Shown here: positions 52,449 to 62,508 of the stretch, piece after piece
Layout of the letters: each line of letters opens with the position of its first letter
Position numbering within the stretch: position 1 is the stretch's first letter
From: Cardinalis cardinalis
Lineage: Eukaryota > Chordata > Aves > Passeriformes > Cardinalidae
Reading direction: 5' to 3'
Assembly: GCA_014549065.1 (NCBI GenBank)
Contig: JACDOX010000008.1
Span: 8,088,568 to 8,152,567, forward strand
DNA: 64,000 nt
Notes under the pieces: model-generated
Database searches by the model: none
What the model saw: the letters and a program-made list of their open reading frames with translations, nothing else
Told to the model about the DNA's origin: nothing
Translations under genes and position numbers: made by a program

Positions 52449-52571
52449 TGTCGTGGTTGTAGCTGGCATGCAGCTGCCAGATAAATGTGGCCATATCAGA
52501 CCTCCAAACTCAACCAGCCTAGAAAATGGTCATATTTATGTGGCAGCTGCATGCCAGCTACAGCCGTGACA
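52449..52571 (+). ncRNA. Candidate structured RNA hairpin, 46-bp stem
   Basis: Bases 52449-52494 pair with 52526-52571 (partner sum 105020), leaving a 31-nt loop. Of 46 pairs, 40 are Watson-Crick and five are G-U or U-G on the + strand (52453-52567, 52454-52566, 52457-52563, 52487-52533, 52490-52530). Only 52480-52540 (G-G) is unpaired. The central 20 bases of the 5' arm (gtagctggcatgcagctgcc) match the 3' arm without a break. All five wobbles would become C-A mismatches in minus-strand RNA, so the fold favours + transcription, the direction of the TMEM263-like gene. It could be a microRNA-type precursor, a 3' UTR structure, or a young inverted duplication. It does not match any microRNA I recognise. 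Confidence 0.5.
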
Positions 52572-53104
52572 CCTGCCCAGCCCACAGGCCCAGGTGTCTT
52601 GCAGGCAGCAGGCAGCTCATGAAGGAATAATTGTGTATTTCCAGGATCATCTTNTTAGTTCATTTTCATTCTGGCAGTTTCATGACCTGCGCCAGAGCAC
52701 CTTCCCTGTTATCCAGGGCAGGCCATGTCTGGCATCAGCACTGTCAGACATGGTGGGGGGCAGCCTGACCGGAATGGGTTCACTGTGCTGGTGCCATTAG
52801 CACTCTGGAGTCAGGCACTCCAGCAAGTCTCATGCCCCCATGCAAACCAATAAGTTTTCAGGTCAGTAAATAACCATGGGTTCTTGCTTTTGGCTTAACT
52901 GCTTGCATTTTGACACACTTCAGATGCAAACATGCACATGCCTGGAGGCAGCTGCAGCTCTCTGCCCCCCTGGGGGCTGTGGTGTCTCCTCCCCCAGCCT
53001 TGTCCTACCTGCTCCCGGCCTCGCAGGAATTGGGCAAACCAGGAGATGCTGCTGTTTGCCTGGTGGTGCATCCACCCCAGTATACTTGATGAGGTCTTTC
53101 AGTT
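52572..53104. other. Intergenic, no recognised feature
   Basis: No coding feature is supported between the hairpin and the CHST1 polyadenylation region. Confidence 0.4.
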
Positions 53105-53125
53105 GAAGTTCACCCTCAGGTCAGT

Positions 53126-53142
53126 TTTATTGCACTTTTATT
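53126..53142 (-). terminator. CHST1: CHST1 polyadenylation signals (two AATAAA)
   Basis: The + strand reads tttatt at 53126-53131 and 53137-53142, which is AATAAA twice on the minus strand, spaced 11 bp apart. A tandem pair is common at strong 3' ends. Confidence 0.65.
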
Positions 53143-53157
53143 TACAGAAAACACAGA

Positions 53158-53163
53158 AATAAA
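53158..53163 (+). terminator. Plus-strand AATAAA with GT-rich downstream element
   Basis: AATAAA is followed by gcattaaatgtgttgggctt, a plausible GU-rich downstream element. It could end a + strand transcript converging on CHST1, perhaps a long form of the TMEM263-like mRNA or the transcript carrying the 52.5-kb hairpin. Confidence 0.35.
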
Positions 53164-53819
53164 GCATTAAATGTGTTGGGCTTCTACCAAATGACCCAAT
53201 TGCTTTTTTCCCTTTTTTTTTTTTCTTTTCCTTCTTTTAGTGGGTTTTTGGCACAAAGAAATATCACAGGTGTTACCAAACAACCATGTAGGAGCAGCTG
53301 ACCAACTGCACAGCCCAATAACAGGACTTAAACAGACAGACATGTCGCACTGAGATCAAAAATGAGGAGGTTGTTCCACTTTCAGCTTCCAGTCTAACGT
53401 GTTCATTGGGGGCAGGGGAAGTTATTCTGGAGGGGATGACACCTTTCATAAATTATATTTATATTTACCTCTTACATTGTAAAAGTAAACAGTGCAAAAG
53501 TACAGTACCCCAGACACCCTTCGGTTTGGAAAGCTTGAAGGTTGCTTTATACATTTTGTGTGTTTTGTAAACATTGTTGCCCATCTAGAGTTCTAGCTCT
53601 TGATTGGAGAAACCCAACTCCTCCTGGCATCCAAAATGTGTTGAGGGGCAGCAGTCACTTCCCCTGGACTCGGCCTTTGAGATTCCCGCTCAAGGTTTAG
53701 TGCAAATTTTGGAGATAAAAAGACAAGAGAGAGAAAGAGGGGGAAACAAAAGGAAAGAAAATAAAATAAGGCATCAGTTAGAAACAGTACGCATCAAAAC
53801 CAGGCCCGTTTGGGCTGCC

Positions 53820-55079
53820 TTAGGAGAAGGGCAGGAAGTCTCTCTCCTCCACCAGGCTGATGGAGAGGTTCTTCAGCTCCTCCTCNGAGCCAGCAGTTTT
53901 GTAGCCGAGCTGTGCCAGCACCTGTTGGCAGGCGTGCTGGGTGAACGCCACGATCTCGTAGGACAGACGGAAGCGCCACTTCTCCGCTGTCGCCGCCGAG
54001 TTGCGCACCGTCCCGTACTTGTGTTTGGAGGAGGACCTGTCTCCTCGGGTGTTGTTCTGTATCCAGCGCTCGACGTTGCTGTCCATGGGGATGCCCAGGA
54101 AATCATAGATCTCCTCAGTCTTTTTCATGGGGTTCCTGGCCAGGTCTTCGTACCGCACCAGCATGTACTTGCCCTTGAGCCATGGTGGCCGGTTGAGGCC
54201 GGTGGACACAGAGTTCCAGAAGTCCTCGCACACTGTGGTGAGCTGGGTCACGTCCAGGTTGTATGGCTTCCTGCCGGTGCCGTCCCAGATCCTCCACAGC
54301 CTGTAGGTGTCTCGGAANGTCTCACTCCGGGATGCCAGGATCCCCCGGGGGTCCCTCACCAGCTGGATGACCTTCAGGTTCAGCCGCGGGTCCTCCACCA
54401 GGGCCCGGAGGTCACTGACCTCGGGCACCCGTACGGTTTTGATGGCCACATGGCCNTGCTCTCTGCAGGACTCAGTGGCCAGCGTCAGGTTCAAGGTCCC
54501 ACACTTCTTCACGCAGTCTCCTTCCTCCAAGTGGAGATCTACAGCTCCCAGGGACTCACATACAGGCGGTGAGCACAGGGCCTTGCTGGCTCCCCTGCGG
54601 AAGAGGCGGTCGGTGGTGTGGTTGACGGGCTGGGGCTTGATGTAGTTCTCCAGGAAGTAGAGGTCGCAGTCATACAGGCTCCTCAGCAGGTCTCGGCTGG
54701 CGCCCAGCATGACCCGCCTGTCTGTCGTACTCTTGCTCTGGGTCAGCTTTGGGATCAGAGTGTACTGGACGTGGTAAAGGGGCTCAAATAAATAGAAGAC
54801 ATCGAAGTGCTGGTTGAACAGCTGCCCGACAAATGAGGAGCCGCTGCGGGTGGTGGCAAGGATGAGAACATGAGTCTTCCTGGAGAGGTTGTACGGGAAA
54901 GTGGGATTCTCATCGCACAGCCTGTCAGCCACATCAGTGTCCTGAGTCAGGCTGCAGTTCACAGGATTAGGGATGGGACAGCTGTGGAAGGACTTGGCAG
55001 TGAAGGTCCGGATTGCTGTGTACTGGATTGCAATGGATGCCAAGGCTAGGAGGAGTACAGCCTTCCAGGAACATTGCAT
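53820..55079 (-). CDS. CHST1: Carbohydrate sulfotransferase 1 (keratan sulfate Gal-6-sulfotransferase)
   Basis: CHST1 moves sulfate from PAPS to the 6-OH of galactose in keratan sulfate and sialyl-LacNAc glycans, in the Golgi. The frame is a single intact 419-codon exon. It starts MQCSWKAVLLLALASIAIQY, a short cytosolic end and type II membrane anchor (about residues 5-23) that matches the known N-terminus. The 5'-phosphosulfate loop is ATTRSGSSF at 75-83. The 3'-phosphate site is LVRDPRGILASR at about 240-251. The C-terminus is SLVEERDFLPFS. N-glycosylation sequons lie at N41, N64, N153, N197, N342 and N404. Human CHST1 has 411 residues; the eight extra ones are in the stem at about 34-50. 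Ns fall in codons 208 (CAN, His or Gln), 254 (ACN, Thr) and 398 (TCN, Ser). One coding exon is normal for this gene. The ATG is the conserved family start, 45 bases after the acceptor. Confidence 0.97.
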   Translation of the reverse strand: MQCSWKAVLLLALASIAIQYTAIRTFTAKSFHSCPIPNPVNCSLTQDTDVADRLCDENPTFPYNLSRKTHVLILATTRSGSSFVGQLFNQHFDVFYLFEPLYHVQYTLIPKLTQSKSTTDRRVMLGASRDLLRSLYDCDLYFLENYIKPQPVNHTTDRLFRRGASKALCSPPVCESLGAVDLHLEEGDCVKKCGTLNLTLATESCREXGHVAIKTVRVPEVSDLRALVEDPRLNLKVIQLVRDPRGILASRSEXFRDTYRLWRIWDGTGRKPYNLDVTQLTTVCEDFWNSVSTGLNRPPWLKGKYMLVRYEDLARNPMKKTEEIYDFLGIPMDSNVERWIQNNTRGDRSSSKHKYGTVRNSAATAEKWRFRLSYEIVAFTQHACQQVLAQLGYKTAGXEEELKNLSISLVEERDFLPFS

Positions 55080-55123
55080 GGCTGGTCACCTTCATGGAGC
55101 TTCTTCGCAGGTCGTGTTGGTGT
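55080..55123 (-). other. CHST1: 5' UTR part of the CHST1 coding exon, with splice acceptor
   Basis: On the minus strand, ttctctgttgggttgcag ends at an AG (positions 55125-55124). Forty-four bases of leader follow before the ATG at 55079. This fits CHST1's known structure of noncoding 5' exons upstream of a single coding exon. Confidence 0.6.
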
Positions 55124-58100
55124 CTGCAACCCAACAGAGAATTCATAGGTTGAGCATGGACTGCCAAGTATCCAACTGATGCAGGTACCAACAAATGCCC
55201 TCCTAATGTACGTCCATCGGTCATAACCATGTGAATCCCAGTCACACACTGCTGAGCCCCATTTCAGACAACAAAAATAACAGGCAGAGGNTGGCAAGCC
55301 TGGAGAAACATGTCCAGCCAGGACTTCAGCCCTGTTCCTTCCAGGCTGTGGGTGTACATAAATCTTGTGGGCCCTAGATTACCCCATGCACTGCAGCCCA
55401 GGCAGGGGGATGTTAGAACCTGGCAGTGACACTGTCTCCATCCAGCTGCTGCAAACTGTCTTCCCCAGCTGCCTTGTGAGTCACTTGTCACGTGGAACCC
55501 CAGTGCAGGAGCTGTGGCAGGGAAAGGTCAGGGGATGGTGCTATCTTGTCTCCATCCATTCTGTCCAGCTGTCAGGATAAGGCATGGCCCATCCAGGCCA
55601 GCAACCTCCTGCCTGGGAGAGTGGCAATGTCTCTCCTGGAGCTGAAAACCTCTTTGCACAGAGGTCCAACAGCCAGCTTGGTCTGTCAGCCTCTGGGGAC
55701 GACTGCAACCAGAGCCGTGCCCTCAGCAATGAGCTCATGGGGCTGGTAAGATCCTGCTCCACTCTGGGATTCAGGGCTCTCCTATTCTGAGCACCAGAGG
55801 GGAANAACAATACTACAAAGGAGGAAGCATGCGAAACTGCATCTCTTCCATACTCTGTTGCCAACCAGGGCAGTAGCCCTTGGCACCAGGGATGGATGCA
55901 AGGAAGAGTGGGACTTTAATTGCAAAGAACAACCTCAGTGGTGCTAGCCCTGCCTTGCTGCTGCCCACACACAGGCAAGGGTAGGGGTAACTGAGCAGGA
56001 CCATTGGATGGGATGCTCAGGGACCATGACGAGGGGGGAGGACCTGTCATGCCTGGGGAGCTGCCACATTGCTGAGAGGGGATGTAACTGTGGTGGTGCT
56101 TCAGTATTCCCCCTGTTCACTAACCAAATAATGTTCATGGACTGCCTGCTGCTCTCCAAAGCAGACATTTCCCATCCACATACTATTGCCACCAGGGGAT
56201 TGGGGTGGGGCTGGGAGATGGAACATAAAGGATGCATCCCAAAAACTCCAAACAAGCTAAAACACCTGTGTGTGGGAGACACACCAGTATAAGCAATGGT
56301 TTTAAAGCTCCCCTGCACCCATCTTCCCTTGCCCATCTTCCTTCCATGTCTCTCCTCCCACAGTGTGGTACATTAACCTGCCCATCCACCTCTGGCAAAC
56401 CAAGGGGACAAGATCCAAGTACCTCTGCTCCTTGCCCAGCAGAGCCCACTGTATCATCACTGCCATTGCTTCCTCTTGCCTGCTCTCTGTGGGTCCCCAG
56501 GGAGAACAATGTGCTGGCCCCAAGCTCATGGTGAGTGCCCTGCTCAGCCCCAGCACCAGGTCACTGTGGGTGGGACTGTCAGAGCCAGTGCTGCTGCTGC
56601 TTGTACAAGGTCTCTGAGGGAGACCAGTGGGCCAGCGATGGATTTCAGCATGTGAGGGCTGTTCTAGCCCAGAGCACACTGAAATCCCTGATGGGCTTCN
56701 GACAGTGCAATGTTCCTGGTGTATGGTCCCTGCAGAGCCCATAGCAGCTGCCACAGTGTGTTGTTCCCATGTCCTCAATATGTTCCACGCCCCAGGGAGA
56801 CCCTGTCAGCCAGCAAGTGACACCAGGAGGGCAGCTCAGACCTGCAGGTGAATAAAAAAGCCTTGCTTTTTAAAATCATTATTTTTATTGTTTACTGATT
56901 GCCCCAGCTGATTTGTGGAGGCAGGGAGCTTCAGGAACTATCAACTCCAGAGACCTCTCACTGGAAGCAAGGGTTTAGAGCAGGACCCCAGGACAGGGGG
57001 GCTGGCACAGCTGTTGCATGCAGCTGCCCACCAGCACTCTCTGTGTCTGTGCACTAAGAGCTGTGCTTTAGACCCAAAATGATGCTTTGAATACAGGTTG
57101 CTTTCTCCTGGACTGCTACCTGCCAAGGATTGTGGCACAGGGCTGGAGGAAGTCAGAGATGCTTGGCTATTGCTGCTGCTGGATTTGGGTTACCCACCCT
57201 GCAAAGGGGAAACTCTGCCCCAGTGTCCACATGGGATATTCTAGCCCTTGGATAAAGTGTTTTTCCAGGTCTAGTAAGGCAGAACAGGACAGGAGAGTCC
57301 CTGCTGGTGTCTCCTGGCCCAAGTGTCTTCTGCATGCTGCCTAGGTGGAAGCTGTAGGGGGAATGCTTTCCTGCTCTCTAGTGATGGCCAGCCACACTGC
57401 ATTCCTCACACACAACCTCAACTCCTACTCTTTGCTTCATTGCTGATGGATGCTGGAGCAGATGAGACTCAGATTGTCCTGGTTATAGCAGAAACCTGCT
57501 ACTGGCTCCCCAAAAAAGGCAAACCAGAGACCAGATGCCTTCTTGGTCCNAATTCTCACCAGATCACTCACTGGCTGTGAGCATTTCAGGTTCTCCACCC
57601 ACACTGACCCATTCCCCTTTGCAATGTCCCAAGTGGCAGAGGGGAAAAAATGGGGCATTGATTCACCTCCTTGACTGAGCAAGCGCTAAAGCCCAGCCCA
57701 GCTTCAGCCTTTGCTGCCCCTTGATGTGTGCCCTGCCCATCTGCTGAGCTGCAACCAGGGAGGGGAAGGTTTTGGGAGAAGGCTTCCCTCCCTGATGTCT
57801 CATCTGTGGCCTTTAAAGCCAGCCAGAGCCTCCTCTCACCTCCCAGCTGTCTCTTCTGCCNCTTCTCATCACTGCCTGTCCCTGAGGGGCTGCACTTCCT
57901 GCTCAATCCTGCCCTGGGCTCCAGGGACAGTGGCCACTGGCAGCTGGGTGCTCTGGAGGAGCTCCCAGGGCAGCAAAAGCACATGGCACCTGGGAGCTGC
58001 CAGGACAGCTGAGGATCACTTTTACTCCCACTGCCCCTCGTTCATCTGTCAGACAGAGCCAGGCTGGTGGCAACACCTGCCAAGGAGGAGCTGTGCTGGG

Positions 58101-61100
58101 CTCCACGTGGCTCGGAGGGGCTGGCTGAGCAATGGCTGCAGCCACCACGCCCCAGGAGGATGTGTCCAGCACACAGGCACAGCAGGACAGCTGCTTGCAC
58201 TCCCATTCCCACCCTGAGGAACCTTGTTCTTAAACTGGCCTGACAGCCAGGGCCGGCAGTTCAGACAGCAGCTGAGAGAGGGCCATGCCCACATGGAGCT
58301 GCATCTGAGGGTCCTGTGTGAGGCATGGATCGTTTTGGCTCCTCAGCCCCAGACCATGGGAGTCATCGGATACGCTGGCCTCCTAGATGGTTCTGTGCTA
58401 GAAGCGTTCTAAGTCAAAATCACCCTCTGCTCTGTCTCCAGCTCAGCTCCACCAAAGATGATGAGCAAATGCAGCCCAAGGGGGGGAGTTGAGTTCAGTG
58501 TGTCCCTCCAGGCAGTTGGGACTATGAGATGGAGCATGGGGTGGGGGTACATCACTCACACCTTCCAGCCCCTGGCACTGCTGGTATTGCAAGGGGCCTG
58601 CCAGAAGGCACATGGGCTCTTTTGGGACTGTGCTGGGGCCTGCACTGCCCCTTTCCCAACCCTAGCCCCCTTGTGGTCACAGCATGACAGACGGCGCTCT
58701 GCTGCCTTTCTGTGCAGCTGCCTGCAGTCGCACTGGGACCAGGCTGTCCGCAAGGGATCCACAGCATCCGGCAACCGGCTCTAAGTGCAGCAGGAGGCCA
58801 GCCAGGGCCTGGCACAGGGACAGCAGCATTGTCTCTGCGAAGAGGAAGGTGCTGAGCCTTTCCTCTCCCCTGCCCCACTTCCCGCAGCCTTGAGCCTAGA
58901 GGAAGGGAGAGCATGGGCGCAGGCAGCGGAACCTCCCCCACCCTGTGCACCTGCCAACGGCAGCGGATGCGTAATCACCTGCCTTCCTCTTCCTCCTCCT
59001 CCTCTGCTGACTCCCAGCACTGCTCTGAGGGAGATGAGCAGGCAAGAAGCCAGCAAGACAGCCCCGGAGTGCCGGGGAGATCGGAGGTGATGAATGAAGC
59101 TGAATGGCACCTGTGAGTCACCGGTGCGGTGCGGGGAGCAGTGAATGCGGCCAGCCAGCCACGGCCATCGTGCAGCAGGCACCGGGGGCTCCTGTTCTGG
59201 GCATGGTCTCCCTAGATTTGATAGGAATTACCTGCTTTTGGAGCCATGCAGCCAGGCTGTGGCACTGAAGGCTGCACTGGCGGCTGAGTTCAGGCGCTGC
59301 CCGGCAGGCTGGAGTCCGTGGGGAAATTGCAGGGGTCAGTACCACTCACAGGTGTGCTCCGCTCCAAAAGCAGCTAGGTGTAATGCAGGACAGTGCCTCA
59401 TAGCACTGTGGCACCCTCATCCTCGTGGGGCACTCCCACAGCATCTCCACATGGGCAGCTGCCTTGACTCCTGCCCCAAGCCTTCCCTGCAGTTCCCTTG
59501 CTCCCCGGAGNTGGCCGTGTTCAGGCAGCTCAGGGGTGATGGCAGCTTTAGGCAGGAGCCCTTGCAGTTACTGCTACTGCTGTTCTGAAGGCTCTCTCAC
59601 AGGGCAGTCAAAAATAACTGCTCTTTTTGGTNGCCTTCCTCTCAACAGCTCCCCAGAAGCTGTACCCTCAGCCTGGCTGGGCTCATCCTGAGCTCCCTTT
59701 CCACTGTCAGGGAAACCTCTCTGCTTCCCCATGGCAGGAAGGAAGGGAGAAGGGAGCTGAAGAGGGTGCGAGGNTCTGTGCAACAGAGGTGCCTGCTCCA
59801 GCCTTTGTAAAAGCCCTGGCACACTGGAGGAGTGCCTGAGCCTTGCCAGCTCTTCCCGCAGGCCTGCCTGGTGCCAGTCCAGCTACCGGCACCCTCTACC
59901 CCCAAAACCGATTCCCGCCAGCAAGGCTGTTTCCATGGAAACGGCAGAGTGACTCAGGACTTTGGGACCAGCTGGAAAACACAACTGTGAGCAGTGATCG
60001 CCTGAGAAGCGCCGGGCCGGGGTCTCAGTGCCAGGGAGAGGGGTGGATGGCTGCGGGAGTGGGCAGGGCTGCCTGCCCGGCTGCCTGCACGCTGGGCACA
60101 GGCACGCTGGCACAGAGGAGCACACTCTGCACAAGGCCGTGGGTTGTAAGGCAAAACCCCTCTCCTGACACAAGTGAGACTGCAGCAGGCTCACCAGGGG
60201 ACACATCCCAAAATGTGACTCATGGCAGACAACCCCTCTTCCCCCTTTCCCTTCCCCCACCCAGAGACTCATGCATGCNTAGTCACCCAGAGAATTCATA
60301 GGACCAACTTCAGCACCTTCTCAGCCCTGCACCTCTGTCCCCTGCCCAGCATGTAACACCCCTGCATGCCATACCCAGAGCAGTACGGCTTGTTGAGGGC
60401 TGCTGGAGGGGACAAGTGGCAGCCAGCACCCTGCAGTGCCCCCCTGCCCAGCCAGCAGCTCCCTCCCGCAGNCCCACTCCTCCCCACCTCACCACCCAGG
60501 AACAAAAGTTAAGTCACAGGTTTGCAAAACAACTCTCAGCCAGTGACCCACTGGGAAAGGCCCTAACACATGCCAGCATTCTCCCACTGAGCAAACAGTT
60601 TATCCCGTACAACAACGTTGTGGCCACTGAGGCAGGCAAGACAGGCTTCTGGTGGGGTGCAAGCGCCTACTTGGTCGCATTGGCTTAGTCATGCTGTTGG
60701 CTCTGCAAAGGCTGGCGGACACCAAACACGCCTGTGGGCCACCCAGCCTGGGCTGCACCCCACCACGCCCCAGAGGAAAGAGAGGCCACTGAGAAAAAGC
60801 AGCTCAGAGCTGTCCCCAATNCCCTGCTTGACTCTGGGCACCACCACAGACACGTGAGCAGGGCTGGTCTCTGCCCCCAAGCCTCCCCCTCAGCAAGGCC
60901 CACCAACATGAGATCCTGANGTGGTGGAAATGAATTCTCAGCCTTGCCTCCTCTTCAGCCGTGCAGGATTAGAGCTTCCCTACAGTCACAGCTCCAAATG
61001 CCAGCTGGGACTCGTGCCTGCTACCTTCCTTGGGTGCCTCACCGTGTGCCAAGCGGAGGTGCTTCGTGCCCCCAGACTCATTCTGCTCTTGCATTCATCA

Positions 61101-62204
61101 CCTCCTGGAGCACTTTTCTCATGATAAGGCACAGGACTCCTGCACTCAAAGCCATCCTGTCATGTCCCCTGTTCCCCTACCCCTGTTCTTTCCCTCTGCA
61201 TTTCAGAGGNACCGACAGATCCTTTAACACCAGAAGATTACTGCCCACTTTGACCAGCACTTAAACAGTGCAGGACTTTCAACAGGNAATCAGTCTCTTT
61301 CCTACTTGCACACAGCATACACATTTTCAGTTAATTAATCACTATCAAGTAATGCCAACCAACATCAGCCGGTCCCAGAGTTTTCTTNTCACAACATCCA
61401 CCTGTGCCTGTTTATCCCTCATCCGCTGAACTGCATCTGCCTCTTCCCGAGGATGGGAACGCCTCGGTAAACCAAATACAGGGGGTTTTGTGCTATCCAC
61501 CTTCCCCTGAGCCATCTACCAGCCTGCTGGTGCCTGCTCGCTCCCAGAGCACTCCCTGGCAGGAGCTGGGAAGGCTCTTTTGGGATGAACGCGCTCATTN
61601 ACCACCTCAAAACACTCTTTTTGCAAGGTCCCTAACCTACGGCCACGACAAGAGCCCAAATCTCGAACCGCACAGCTTTCCCGTAGGATTGCTCCATGCT
61701 ATGGCGTGCTTGCACCCCACTCTGCGAGGTCTCCTCGTCAGCCTGCGCCCCCACGGCAGGTTTCTCAGACCGCCTGGAGGTCTGACAGCAAACGCCGGGG
61801 CATTTGCTCCGCCGGCTGGCGCGGCTACGCGGCCGGGCAGGGCATCTGGTCTCCCTGTGCCACCGGGGACTTACTCACTTGCTCCAGGCGCAGCTCCTCG
61901 CCCAGCAGCAGCCCAAGTTTCGCGGCAGCTCGTTCCCCCGGGGGCCTGGGGCCAGGGCTGCTGTGCCCCCGCCGCTAAGGCAGCCCTGGGCGGCGGCTCC
62001 CCCGGGCGCTCGCAGCCCAGGCCGGGGTCCCGCCGCAGCCAGGCTGGGCACCAGCGGGAAAAGTCCTTCCCGCCGCTGCGGGCGACGTCTCGCTGCCTTG
62101 GAAAGTTGGTGGCGCGGAAAGGGTTACGAGAGAGCCCCAGCCCGCCGCCCCCCGGCACCCCCGCCGATCTGCGCCGCTCTCCCCCCACCGCCGGCGCCCC
62201 TTAC
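55124..62204 (-). other. CHST1: Probable CHST1 5' intron region
   Basis: About 7 kb lies between the coding exon's acceptor and the donor in the CpG island. There is no coding frame of note, although GC-rich sequence gives many chance frames. One or more further noncoding exons may be hidden here. + strand AATAAA lies near 56851, and an AT-rich patch follows at 56866-56900. Confidence 0.5.
59929..59956. promoter_or_regulatory. X-box-like palindrome next to an AP-1 site
   Basis: The 14-bp perfect palindrome gtttccatggaaac (59929-59942) resembles the RFX-family X-box, though its half-sites are not the ideal ones. Eight bases on, tgactca (59950-59956) is a consensus AP-1 site. The pair lies in the presumed first intron of CHST1, about 2.3 kb downstream of its putative first exon, and could be an intronic enhancer. 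Confidence 0.3.
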
Positions 62205-62356
62205 CTGGCGGAACGCCCCGGCGGGCTGCCCCCCGCATCCCCGGCCGCGGATCCTGGGGCGGGGGACGCCGAGCCCGGCCCGGCCCGGCCCGGGGGCGGC
62301 AGCCGGCGGAGCTCAGCGGGCGGCGCTGCGGGGGCTCATCCCTGCCCGCGCTGCCG

Positions 62357-62379
62357 CCCTGCCCTGCCCTGCCCTGCCC
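62357..62379. repeat. (CCCTG)n run
   Basis: Four CCCTG units are followed by CCC. The minus strand has five GGG runs separated by two bases, a motif able to form a G-quadruplex. Confidence 0.85.
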
Positions 62380-62474
62380 GTGCGGGCACCCGCCGAGCGG
62401 GGCCGCCTCTCCACGCCCTCCGCGCCGGGCGAGGGGCGGGCGGCGAGGGGGCTGCGCCGCTTCCCTCCTTCCTT

Positions 62475-62508
62475 CCCTCCCTCCCTCCCTCCCTCCCTCC
62501 CTCCCTCC
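62475..62508. repeat. (CCCT)n microsatellite
   Basis: About eight CCCT units follow a related CCTT stretch (62463-62474). The minus strand is (GGGA)n, a strong G-quadruplex-forming sequence inside the putative promoter and first exon of CHST1. Confidence 0.9.

Larger units (their letters stand above)
53105..53819 (-). other. CHST1: CHST1 3' UTR
   Basis: The UTR runs leftward from the TAA stop at 53820-53822. Two AATAAA signals on the minus strand, at 53137-53142 and 53126-53131, are the first good polyadenylation signals after the stop. They put cleavage near 53105 and give a UTR of about 0.7 kb. It includes an AU-rich segment near 53448-53470 and a purine/pyrimidine tract at 53205-53240. 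The exact end is estimated. Confidence 0.6.

Noticed and set aside
53604..54572. 322-codon + frame
   Set aside because: It is the antisense shadow of the CHST1 coding exon.
56851..56900. AATAAA and AT-rich patch as a transcript end in the CHST1 intron
   Set aside because: No exon or frame leads into it; the motif alone is common by chance.
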